From positions 1-64,000 of the forward strand of contig NZ_LFIO01000812.1 in assembly GCF_001187535.1 (NCBI RefSeq): 64,000 bases of DNA, read 5' to 3'. Below are positions 57,194 to 64,000 of this stretch, in pieces (within the stretch, counting starts at the first letter, position 1; each line of letters opens with the position of its first letter). The DNA is from Rhizobium ecuadorense (GTDB lineage Bacteria; Pseudomonadota; Alphaproteobacteria; Rhizobiales; Rhizobiaceae). The position numbers and the translations under genes are program-made. The notes beneath the pieces are model-generated. The model saw only the letters and a list, made by a program, of their open reading frames with translations. It did no database searches and had not been told where the DNA came from.

Positions 57194-59044
57194 CTACATC
57201 AGGAGAGCAAAGGCCGGCACGCGCATGCCGTTTTCGCGAAAGTGCCACTCCAGTTCGTCGAGATCCGGGCAAGCCGGCGGATTGGCGAGCGCCTCTGCCC
57301 AGTTCTCCCCGCTGGGCAATGCCATCGCCGCGGTGACGAGGACGGTGGTCCCCGCGCCGATTTCGCCGCGGAGCTGCGGCAGAAGGGTCTTGGCGTGGAT
57401 GAGGTTGGTGTTGGGGATCGGGCTCATCGCGTGGCCGGTCCTCGGACGGGCCGACAGATCCACGATCGCGCTGACATCCGTGCGTCCGTACCAGACGGCC
57501 CTGCCTTCCGCCTGTTCGGATCGATCGGCATTGAAATCGGCGCGTTCGATCGCAAAGCCACCCTCGATGGTGCTGAGCGTACGCGGCGTGGCGATGCGGT
57601 GGATGCGGATGTGCCAGGGGTTTGCGGGAACGAGCCAGGTTTCGATGGTGACATCATTCCAGGGGCGCCACCGTGAATAGAGCCGGTCGCCTGCTATCAG
57701 CGCCTCGTCGAGGGTTTCGCGCATGCGGAAATGGGTGCCGTCGTCGGAGAGGCCGAGCATGCCCTCAAAGCTTGCGGCGGCAAAATTCCGGTCGTCGGCT
57801 TCGATATTGAAGGCGTAGCGGGTGGAATAGACGAATTTCGAATATTTCTCGTTGGCGCCGCGCATCTTGTCGTGCTGCTGGCCGGAGGAGAGCACGACGA
57901 CATTTCCGGGGGTGTGCATGGCGACCATACCCGCCGGCTTCAACGTCACCGCTTCCGGGAATTGCGGCTGCGGCGCCTCTTCGGCGGTCCAGAAGGGATG
58001 GTCCTCGGGCAGGGCGAGCGGCAGGAAGAATTTCAGCGCCCAATAAGGCGAGCCGGGAGAATTATAACTCTCGCTCATCAGCAGGTTCGGATAGCCGTAG
58101 CCGATGGACAGAACGCCGTCGCGGTCCGCGATCGGCAGTACCGACCACCAGCGGATATGGCGCATGTAATAGCCCTTGATCTCCGCCCAGGGCAGCGCCT
58201 CGACGCCGGCAAAGGCAAGCGCGCCCCAGAAGCCGCCGGCCGCGAAACGGTAGGTCTGGCTGCGGCCGAAGGCAAGGGCAGCGCCATCCGGGCCGAACCA
58301 ATGGCGGACATCCCTCGCGAAGGTCCGGGCGCGATCGCGGAAGCGATCCTTGCGGGCATCGTCGCCGCGCGCCAGCACCGTATGGATCAGGCCGTAGAAA
58401 TGCATGGCGAAGGGGATGTAATGATCGACCCGCCGCACCGGCCCGTCGCGATACCAGCCCTCGCCGAGATCGAAAGCCTCCAGCTCGTCGAGATAGGCGA
58501 CGGTCTTCCCGTAGTCGAAAGGAATACCAACGCGCTCCAGCCCGAGATCGATGAGGACGCGGAAGAATTTCCAGTTGTTGTCGATGAATTCCAGTTCGCG
58601 TGCCGCGATGAGGTAGGCAGAGACCGTCTTCTTGTCGGTGTCATCAAGCGGCTCCCAGATATGTTCGGGCACGAGCGCCAGCGCAAAGCCGACGGCGGCA
58701 AGCTCGACCAGCCGCTGGTTGCGGTCGGCGAGATCGCCCCAATATTCGGGATGATCAGGGTTGGTCCCATTTGCGAGGCCGCGCCGATAGAGATCCCAAT
58801 GCGGAAAATGGCCGCCGCCGGCGGCAAGGGGGACGATGCCCCAGAGCGGCCGCGCAAATCCTTCCAGATCCGCCGCCGCCCGGTCGAAGATCGCGCCGGT
58901 GGCGCCCAGGCGCACACGGGCGCCACCTTCGGAAAAATAGGGCAGAAGCGGCTCGAAGAGATCGTTGACGGCCTTTGCCAGATCATCGCGAGTCTTCAGG
59001 GGATTGCCGGAAAGCGGATTGGCTCTGGTGGGATCATATATCAT
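57194..59044 (-). CDS. DUF2264-family protein, probable carbohydrate-active enzyme
   Basis: 616 residues. The sequence follows the DUF2264 family: LSGNPLKTRDDLAKAVNDLFEP at the start, ARPLWGIVPLAAGGGHFPHW, DYGKTVAYLDELEAFDLGEGWYRDGP, and the beta-rich second half (SSGQQHDKMRGANEKYSKFVYS). The N-terminal 350 residues look like an (alpha/alpha) toroid and the rest like the beta domain of polysaccharide lyase or heparinase-type enzymes. There is no signal peptide, so it acts in the cytoplasm on an imported oligosaccharide. It is the last gene of the GH88/ABC operon. Confidence 0.85.
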   Translation of the reverse strand: MIYDPTRANPLSGNPLKTRDDLAKAVNDLFEPLLPYFSEGGARVRLGATGAIFDRAAADLEGFARPLWGIVPLAAGGGHFPHWDLYRRGLANGTNPDHPEYWGDLADRNQRLVELAAVGFALALVPEHIWEPLDDTDKKTVSAYLIAARELEFIDNNWKFFRVLIDLGLERVGIPFDYGKTVAYLDELEAFDLGEGWYRDGPVRRVDHYIPFAMHFYGLIHTVLARGDDARKDRFRDRARTFARDVRHWFGPDGAALAFGRSQTYRFAAGGFWGALAFAGVEALPWAEIKGYYMRHIRWWSVLPIADRDGVLSIGYGYPNLLMSESYNSPGSPYWALKFFLPLALPEDHPFWTAEEAPQPQFPEAVTLKPAGMVAMHTPGNVVVLSSGQQHDKMRGANEKYSKFVYSTRYAFNIEADDRNFAAASFEGMLGLSDDGTHFRMRETLDEALIAGDRLYSRWRPWNDVTIETWLVPANPWHIRIHRIATPRTLSTIEGGFAIERADFNADRSEQAEGRAVWYGRTDVSAIVDLSARPRTGHAMSPIPNTNLIHAKTLLPQLRGEIGAGTTVLVTAAMALPSGENWAEALANPPACPDLDELEWHFRENGMRVPAFALLM

Positions 59045-59073
59045 CGTCAGCTCAAAATTTCCTGAAACAGGAT

Positions 59074-59104
59074 CGGCCGCGGGCCATGTGATGGTCCGCG
59101 GCCG
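59074..59104 (-). terminator. Hairpin between sugar-binding protein and DUF2264 genes
   Basis: Two 14-base arms (59074-59087, 59091-59104), complementary at all but one position, enclose a GTG loop, 17 bases beyond the stop of the binding-protein gene. The stem is very GC-rich and no T-run follows, so it may limit readthrough into the DUF2264 gene and stabilise the binding-protein message. Confidence 0.65.
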
Positions 59105-59120
59105 CCGGCATTTCGTGAGG

Positions 59121-60395
59121 CTACTTGATGGCCTTCACGCCTTCGGTCATTTCCTTCAAGCCGTCATCGATGGGGGTGTTGTCGGTCATGATCGCATCGT
59201 GGACGCGGTTGAGCACGACTTCGATCTTGGCGGCGTTCGGATTGACCGCCATTTCCAGATAGGCCTTCGATGGTATCAGCGCCTCCTTGCTGGCCTCGTC
59301 TGCGGGGAAACCGGGTGTCGCCGCGATCTTTGCACTGACGTCGGCGGTCTTGAGCGCCGGGAAGGTGCCCGTCGACGCGACGACTGCCGCGCCTTCCGGG
59401 CCGGTGACGAACTTGATGAAGTCGAGGGCGGCAGCCTTGTGCTCGGAATTGGCGTTGACCGCCAGCCCCGAGATCTGTGCGGCCGTCGTGCCGGCTGCCA
59501 CACCGTCGGGATGCGGGAACTTCACGATGCCCCAGTTCTTGCTCTTCGATTCACCCGATTTCACCTTGGCGATCTGGGTGCCGACGAACCAGGTTCCCAT
59601 CGGCAGCATGCCGATCGTGCCGTTGAAGAAGAGCGCCGAGTAATGCGTGTTCGATGTCTTCAGGAAGGCATAAGAGGGGATGGCGCCATCCTTCTGCAGG
59701 GTGAGCGCGCGCTCGTACCAGGACTTCAGGAAGGCGTAATCGCCATCGACCAGCGTGTGTTTTCCATCGAGGATGCCGGGCAATTGGACGGTCGAGCGCC
59801 ATGTATGCAGCAGCGCGCCATAGGTCTTGTTGGTGCCCATGCCGCCCGTGAGCTTCTCGGCGGTCTCGTCGAACTGCGCCCAGGTCATGTCGTTGCTGGG
59901 GTAGGGGACACCTGCCTTGTCGAAGATGTCCTTGTTGTAATAGACGATCCAGAAGTCGGAGCGGAACGGCAGCGAATAGATCTTGCCGTCGATGGTCAAC
60001 TCCTCGATCAGGCCGCCATAGGGCGCCGGATCGATCTTCTGATCGGTCACAAAGCCGCTGAGATCGGCGATGTTGCCGGCGCGCACCAAATTGGTGTAGC
60101 CCGGCACGTCCTTGATGGTGACGATGTCGATATCTTTCGAGCCGCCGGTCAGCTGCGTCGAGATCATCTGCTGGTAGTCCTGCGAGCCGAGGTCCATCGG
60201 CTCAAACTTCACGTTCGGATGCTTGGCCTGATAGGCTTCGATCAGCGGCTTGTAGTAGGCAGTCTTGTCCCAGTCCCACAAAGCCCATTTCAGCGTCACG
60301 GCGTCCTGAGCAAGCGCTGCGCCTGCCGTCGTCGCGGCCAGAGTGAAACCTGCCACGGCAAGTTTCACCGTCCTCCCGATATTATCCAAATACAT
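59121..60395 (-). CDS. Sugar ABC importer, periplasmic binding protein (SBP family 1)
   Basis: 424 residues with a Sec signal peptide (hydrophobic core about 10-27, cleavage near ALAQD). The mature part begins VTLKWALWDWDKTAYYKPLI, and has the family motifs NVKFEPMDLGSQDYQQMI, YSLPFRSDFWIVYYNKDIF and SALFFNGTIGMLPMGTWF. Such proteins bind oligosaccharides of two to four units. AAGGAG lies before the ATG. The enzymes of the operon suggest a uronate-containing ligand. It is followed by a hairpin. Confidence 0.92.
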   Translation of the reverse strand: MYLDNIGRTVKLAVAGFTLAATTAGAALAQDAVTLKWALWDWDKTAYYKPLIEAYQAKHPNVKFEPMDLGSQDYQQMISTQLTGGSKDIDIVTIKDVPGYTNLVRAGNIADLSGFVTDQKIDPAPYGGLIEELTIDGKIYSLPFRSDFWIVYYNKDIFDKAGVPYPSNDMTWAQFDETAEKLTGGMGTNKTYGALLHTWRSTVQLPGILDGKHTLVDGDYAFLKSWYERALTLQKDGAIPSYAFLKTSNTHYSALFFNGTIGMLPMGTWFVGTQIAKVKSGESKSKNWGIVKFPHPDGVAAGTTAAQISGLAVNANSEHKAAALDFIKFVTGPEGAAVVASTGTFPALKTADVSAKIAATPGFPADEASKEALIPSKAYLEMAVNPNAAKIEVVLNRVHDAIMTDNTPIDDGLKEMTEGVKAIK

Positions 60396-60423
60396 TCCTG
60401 TTCTCCTTCCCTGGATCAGTTAT

Positions 60424-61137
60424 TTATGAAGCGTCTTGTGCATGCGGTTTGGCGTGCGTCGGCAAGTCCAGGACCATCTCCGCCGCGCGATGGGCGGCGA
60501 ATGCGACGGCGAACATTCCGAGTGAAAAATTGAAGGTCGCCGGCATGAACACGGAAATCGGATAGAAGAGGATGTGCGCCAGCCACAGCGCGGCGTTGAA
60601 GGCGAGCGCGGCAAGCGCTGGGAGAGGGCGGGCGACGGAGGCAAGTGCGGCGAGGCGAAAGAGTCGTAGAGCCGGCAGGTCGCGCATCACCATCAGGACG
60701 ATGAGATGGCAGGCGGTGACCGCGAGGAAAGCGGCCGCGACGAGGGCGATCGCCAGCGGGGCGGCGAGCGCCAGATTGTCCCGGGCGCCGGCGGCATATG
60801 TGGCAATCGCATGGACGCCGATGGCAAGCGCGCCCGCCAGGACCAGGCCGCAGGCGGTGGCGCGCCAGAAATAGCGCAGGAACGCCTCGGTGAAATCGCG
60901 CAGGAGATAAGTGTTGCGGTCTTCCACCAATGCCACCGAGACGCGGGCCGTGGCGGCGAGTGCTGCCGGCAGTGTCACCACGAAGAGTGAAGCGAGAATG
61001 AACAGGATGTTGAGCTTGACCATCTCCCACCATTCGCGGACGAGGATTTCGGCAAACAGAGCAAGGCCGGTCCTCTTCGGAGCATCCTTGGGAATGCCCG
61101 GCCCCTCCTTCGTCCACATCTCCCGCAACCATTGCAT
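60424..61137 (-). CDS. DUF624 (YesL-like) membrane protein
   Basis: 237 residues from the ATG at 61135-61137, chosen since GGAGAG is 6-7 bases upstream; the ATG at 61143 abuts that site. Five or six hydrophobic helices are seen, with the YesL pattern EWWEMVKLNILFILASLFVVTLPAALAA and RDFTEAFLRYFWRAT. YesL of Bacillus lies in the rhamnogalacturonan operon, and this family is regularly coupled with ABC importers for plant glycans. The role is unknown; a helper of the transporter is a reasonable idea. Confidence 0.87.
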   Translation of the reverse strand: MQWLREMWTKEGPGIPKDAPKRTGLALFAEILVREWWEMVKLNILFILASLFVVTLPAALAATARVSVALVEDRNTYLLRDFTEAFLRYFWRATACGLVLAGALAIGVHAIATYAAGARDNLALAAPLAIALVAAAFLAVTACHLIVLMVMRDLPALRLFRLAALASVARPLPALAALAFNAALWLAHILFYPISVFMPATFNFSLGMFAVAFAAHRAAEMVLDLPTHAKPHAQDAS

Positions 61138-61155
61138 GGCCATCTCTCCAGGCGC

Positions 61156-62265
61156 TCAGTAGAGAATCGAGCGTTCCGTTTCCGTGTCGAACAGCTGCGC
61201 ATTGCTCATGTCGGCGACGAGGCTCGCCTCCTCGCCGATATCGGGCCGGAAGCGCGGCGACACACGGGCGATGAGATTGCGTCCGCCGGCGACCATGTTC
61301 AGGTGCACTTCCGAGCCCATCGGTTCGGCAAGCTCCACCACCGCCTTCAGAGGCGCGAGATTTTCGGGCGGAATGTCGGCCGGCGGCAGTTCGTGGAAGT
61401 TCTCCGGGCGGATGCCGAGCACCAGTTCGCGGCCCTCATAGGGAGCGATCCTGCTCTTGTCGAAATGGGCGGGCAGCGGCAATTCTCGGCCGTCGAAGAC
61501 GGCAACGTAGCTATCACCCCGGCGCTGAATGGTCGAGGGCAGCATGTTCATCTGTGGCGCGCCGATGAAGCCGGCGACGAACATGTTGACGGGGCGGTCG
61601 TAGAGGTTCTGCGGTGTGTCGACCTGCTGGATATGGCCGTCCTTCATGACGACGATCCGGTCGGCCATGGTCATGGCTTCTACCTGGTCGTGGGTAACGT
61701 AGATGAAGGTGGCGTTGAGGCGCTTGTGCAGCTTGGTGATCTCAGAGCGCATCGTGCCGCGCAGCTTGGCGTCGAGATTGGACAGCGGCTCGTCGAGCAG
61801 GAAGACGGCCGGGTTGCGCACCATGGCGCGGCCGAGCGCGACACGCTGGCGCTGGCCGCCCGAAAGCGCCTTCGGCTTGCGGTTCAGGAGATGGGTGATG
61901 TCGAGGATCTTGGCGGCATCCTGCACCTGTTTATCGATGAAATCACGCGACACTTTGCGCAGCTGCAGGCCGAAGGCCATGTTCTTGTAGACGGTCATAT
62001 GCGGGTAGAGCGCATAGTTCTGGAAGACCATGGCGATATCCCGATCCTTGGAGGGGACGTCGTTCATGACGTCGCCGCCGATCTTGAGTTCTCCGCCCGA
62101 GATCTCCTCGAGGCCGGCGATCATCCTGAGCGTCGTCGATTTTCCGCAGCCGGAGGGGCCGACCAGGATGATGAATTCCTTGTCTGATATTTCGAGGTCG
62201 ATATCGTGGACGACGGTGAGGGCGCCGTAGGATTTGTTCAGCTCTTTAAGTGAAATGCTGGCCAT
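61156..62265 (-). CDS. Sugar ABC importer, ATP-binding subunit (MsmK/UgpC type)
   Basis: 369 residues. Walker A GPSGCGKST is near residue 38, the signature LSGGQRQRVALGRA near 135, Walker B VFLLDEPLSNLDAKLR near 155, and the switch FIYVTHDQVEAMTMADR follows. The C-terminal third is a TOBE/OB-fold regulatory domain (LVLGIRPENFHEL, VVELAEPMGSEVHLN). AGGAGA lies before the ATG. It energises the importer of the same operon, and such ATPases are often shared among several sugar systems. Confidence 0.95.
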   Translation of the reverse strand: MASISLKELNKSYGALTVVHDIDLEISDKEFIILVGPSGCGKSTTLRMIAGLEEISGGELKIGGDVMNDVPSKDRDIAMVFQNYALYPHMTVYKNMAFGLQLRKVSRDFIDKQVQDAAKILDITHLLNRKPKALSGGQRQRVALGRAMVRNPAVFLLDEPLSNLDAKLRGTMRSEITKLHKRLNATFIYVTHDQVEAMTMADRIVVMKDGHIQQVDTPQNLYDRPVNMFVAGFIGAPQMNMLPSTIQRRGDSYVAVFDGRELPLPAHFDKSRIAPYEGRELVLGIRPENFHELPPADIPPENLAPLKAVVELAEPMGSEVHLNMVAGGRNLIARVSPRFRPDIGEEASLVADMSNAQLFDTETERSILY

Positions 62266-62280
62266 CGGGTTCTCCTGACG

Positions 62281-63453
62281 TCACCAATAGGAAGACCAGC
62301 GGCGCGAAAGGCGCGTCAAAGCTTCCATGTAATAATAATCTCCCCAGGAGACGCACTCATCGACGCCCTCGCCACGGCAGGTGTTGAACGGCGATTTCTT
62401 CGAATAGGTGGCGTGCAGCACCAGTCCGTTGGAGACAGTGGGATCCTTGACCGCATAATGGTCGGTCAGGCTCTTCATCATGCGGCGCGCGAGCGTGCGA
62501 TAGCGTTCGGCGGCTTCGGCGTCGACGAGCTCGGCCATTTCAAGCAGCCCGCAGGCGGTGATCGAGGCCGAGGAGCTGTCGCGCGGCTCGCCGTCGCCAT
62601 CCGAAAACACCAGATCCCAATAGGGCACCATGTCGGCCGGCAGCCGGTTGAGATAGAAGGCGAGCAGCCGGTCGAAGCTCCTGATATATTCCTCGATCCG
62701 CTCGTAGCGATAGGAGATCGCCATGCCCGCTATGCCCCAGGCCTGTCCGCGCGCCCAGGCGCTGTCATCCCTGTAGCCCTGCTTGGTGGCGCCGCGCACC
62801 GGCGCGCCGGTGACTGGGTCCATGTAGAAGGTGTGATAGGTGGAATCATCCGGCCGCACCGAATTGGCAAGCGTGGTGCGGGCATGAATGAGCGCGATCT
62901 CGCGATATTTCGGATCGCCGGTTTCGCGGCTTGCCCAATAGAGTAGCGGCAGGTTCAACAGGCAGTCGATGATATAGCGGTATTCTTCCGCCTTGCCCTT
63001 GCGGCCCCAGGCCTGGATGAACTGGCCGATCGGCTGGAAACGTTCGATCAACTGGTCGGCGGCGAGGATCGCGGCTTTACGGCCGTCCTCGTCTCCGACG
63101 AGTTTCCAGGCGGCGATGCAGGAGGGCGAATAGAGGAAGCCCATGTCGTGGTGATCGGTCTCGATGCGGTTGACGATCCGATGCAGGAAGGACTGGACCT
63201 GGATCTGCGCGGCATGGCGGAACACCGGCTCGCCGCTATGCTCGAAGGCAAGCCACAGCTCGCCCGGCCAGAAGCCGGCGGTCCATTGGTCGTTCGCCAC
63301 GGCGGGATAGACATTGTTGACGCTCGAATGGTTCTGCGCGGCATAGGTGAAATCGGGAAGGTTGCGCCTGACCTGCTCGACGGCAAGATCGAGCGCGGCT
63401 CGTACCTCGTCGTCGGTGATCGGTAGCGGGGCGACGGATGACACGGCGTTCAT
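62281..63453 (-). CDS. Glycoside hydrolase family 88/105-type unsaturated uronyl hydrolase
   Basis: 390 residues of an (alpha/alpha)6 barrel. The order NVYPAVANDQWTAGFWPGELWLAFEHSG, HHDMGFLYSPS, GYRDDSAWARGQAWGIAGMAISYR and ASITACGLLEM is that of GH88 unsaturated glucuronyl hydrolases, with the acid/base aspartates in HHDMGF and YRDDSAWARGQAW. These enzymes remove the 4,5-unsaturated uronic acid left by polysaccharide lyases, in the cytoplasm. No signal peptide. The start overlaps the ribosome site region at the end of the permease gene. A ligand with unsaturated uronate (from pectin, rhamnogalacturonan or a glycan) is therefore expected for the importer. Confidence 0.88.
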   Translation of the reverse strand: MNAVSSVAPLPITDDEVRAALDLAVEQVRRNLPDFTYAAQNHSSVNNVYPAVANDQWTAGFWPGELWLAFEHSGEPVFRHAAQIQVQSFLHRIVNRIETDHHDMGFLYSPSCIAAWKLVGDEDGRKAAILAADQLIERFQPIGQFIQAWGRKGKAEEYRYIIDCLLNLPLLYWASRETGDPKYREIALIHARTTLANSVRPDDSTYHTFYMDPVTGAPVRGATKQGYRDDSAWARGQAWGIAGMAISYRYERIEEYIRSFDRLLAFYLNRLPADMVPYWDLVFSDGDGEPRDSSSASITACGLLEMAELVDAEAAERYRTLARRMMKSLTDHYAVKDPTVSNGLVLHATYSKKSPFNTCRGEGVDECVSWGDYYYMEALTRLSRRWSSYW

Positions 63454-63457
63454 GGCT

Positions 63458-64000
63458 TTAACCCTTCAGTCCCGTCGAGGCGATGCCCTCGACAAAGAAG
63501 CGCTGCAGAGCGAGGAAGACGACGAGAACGGGCACGAGGGCGACGACGGAGGCCGCCATGATCAGCCCGTATTCGGCCGAATATTGCGAGATGAACATGC
63601 GCAGGCCGATCTGGACGGTCTTCAGCTCGGTCTTGGTGAGATAGATCATCGGCCCGAGGAAATCGTTCCAGGTGCTGACGAAGGTGAAGATCGTCAGCGT
63701 CGAGAGGGCGGGCTTGGAGAGCGGCAGCATGATGCGCGCCCAGATCTGATATTCGTTCATACCGTCGATGCGGGCCGCTTCGCAAAGCTCGGTCGGGATC
63801 GACATGTAGAATTGCCGCATCAGGAAGACGCCGAAGGCGGTGAAGGCCTGCAGGCAGATCAGCGCCAGATGCGTGTTGTTGAGGCCGAACTCGCGCATCA
63901 GCAGGAATTGCGGCACCATATAAACCTGCCAGGGCATGGCGATGGTGGCGATATAACCAAGGAACAGCGTGTTCTTATAAGGGAAGTTTAGCTTGGCGAA
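63458..64000 (-). CDS. Sugar ABC importer permease (MalG-like), C-terminal part
   Basis: The frame is open through the right edge; 180 residues of the C-terminal side are present, the start is outside the window. Visible are NFPYKNTLFLGYIATIAMPW, FGVFLMRQFYMSIPTELCEA and the EAA loop EAARIDGMNEYQIWARIMLPLSKPA, followed by the last two helices. This is the MalG/CUT1-type permease. A partner MalF-type permease is expected further upstream. It is four bases from the GH88 start, so all these genes form one transcript. Confidence 0.92.
   Translation of the reverse strand, partial: FAKLNFPYKNTLFLGYIATIAMPWQVYMVPQFLLMREFGLNNTHLALICLQAFTAFGVFLMRQFYMSIPTELCEAARIDGMNEYQIWARIMLPLSKPALSTLTIFTFVSTWNDFLGPMIYLTKTELKTVQIGLRMFISQYSAEYGLIMAASVVALVPVLVVFLALQRFFVEGIASTGLKG

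Noticed and set aside
1..64000. tRNA, rRNA, riboswitch and replication-origin signals
   Set aside because: No cloverleaf, rRNA segment, repABC-like gene or known riboswitch core was recognised by reading; subtle RNA elements cannot be excluded without a covariance search.

Overview
The window is high-GC DNA packed with catabolic operons, and the gene content is that of an alphaproteobacterium of the Rhizobiaceae, most likely Rhizobium. Supporting this are the C-terminus of an alphaproteobacterial 5-aminolevulinate synthase (hemA) at the left edge, a putA without a DNA-binding domain that is paired with an Lrp/AsnC regulator, many ABC importers, and an intergenic repeat with two palindromes resembling the rhizobial RIME family. 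No replication, rRNA or tRNA genes are seen. The density of transport and catabolic operons suits an accessory replicon or chromid, but this is inference.

Layout. 1-1285: hemA end, a small membrane protein and a LysE-type exporter. 1284-2028: scar with an ISNCY-type transposase remnant joined to a decayed gfa gene. 2287-12763: an operon under a GntR/FCD regulator for hydroxyproline-type compounds (DapA-family deaminase, aldehyde dehydrogenase, FAD amine oxidoreductase, a betaine-type ABC importer, a proline-racemase-family protein), followed by a GbdR-like regulator. 12789-16444 (minus): a Rieske oxygenase, its ferredoxin reductase, and a DddP-like M24 enzyme, divergent from a LysR gene across a long inverted repeat. 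17458-23279: an acyltransferase fused to an unassigned helical domain, and two small SDR gene clusters with LysR and HxlR regulators. 23292-27901: Lrp regulator and putA. 28120-30663: chemoreceptor. 30731-38051 (minus): HAD hydrolase, peptide-type ABC importer and FAD oxidoreductase. 38520-46036: C4 sugar-acid pathway (LtnD, OtnI, OtnK, OtnC), an MFS carrier, a tartrate/malate-type dehydrogenase and a LacI regulator with three clustered operators. 46273-49534: small proteins, LysR, HPP-CBS protein, DUF6522. 49536-50226: decayed TPP-enzyme and GntR genes. 50259-53360: large FAD/Fe-S dehydrogenase of the YdiJ type, next to a truncated SDR. 54023-57010: small stress-type proteins, an HD protein, two small alpha/beta-barrel proteins and a HIT protein. 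57007-57165: VapC remnant. 57194-64000 (minus): ABC importer with GH88, DUF624 and DUF2264 proteins for plant-type oligosaccharides.

How it fits together. Several blocks converge on N-methylated or hydroxylated pyrrolidines. A quaternary-amine importer could bring in betaines, the Rieske/reductase pair could demethylate them, the DapA/ALDH/FAD set could take hydroxyproline-type products to 2-oxoglutarate, and PutA could take proline to glutamate. The second theme is plant-derived sugar acids (threonate, erythronate, tartrate) and uronate-capped oligosaccharides. Both suit a soil or rhizosphere lifestyle. The most unusual points are a proline-racemase-family protein lacking the second catalytic cysteine, a DddP-like enzyme with all metal ligands inside a betaine demethylase operon, symmetrical control regions at 16441-16539 and 43072-43139, and a hairpin directly downstream of each of the three complete ABC binding-protein genes.
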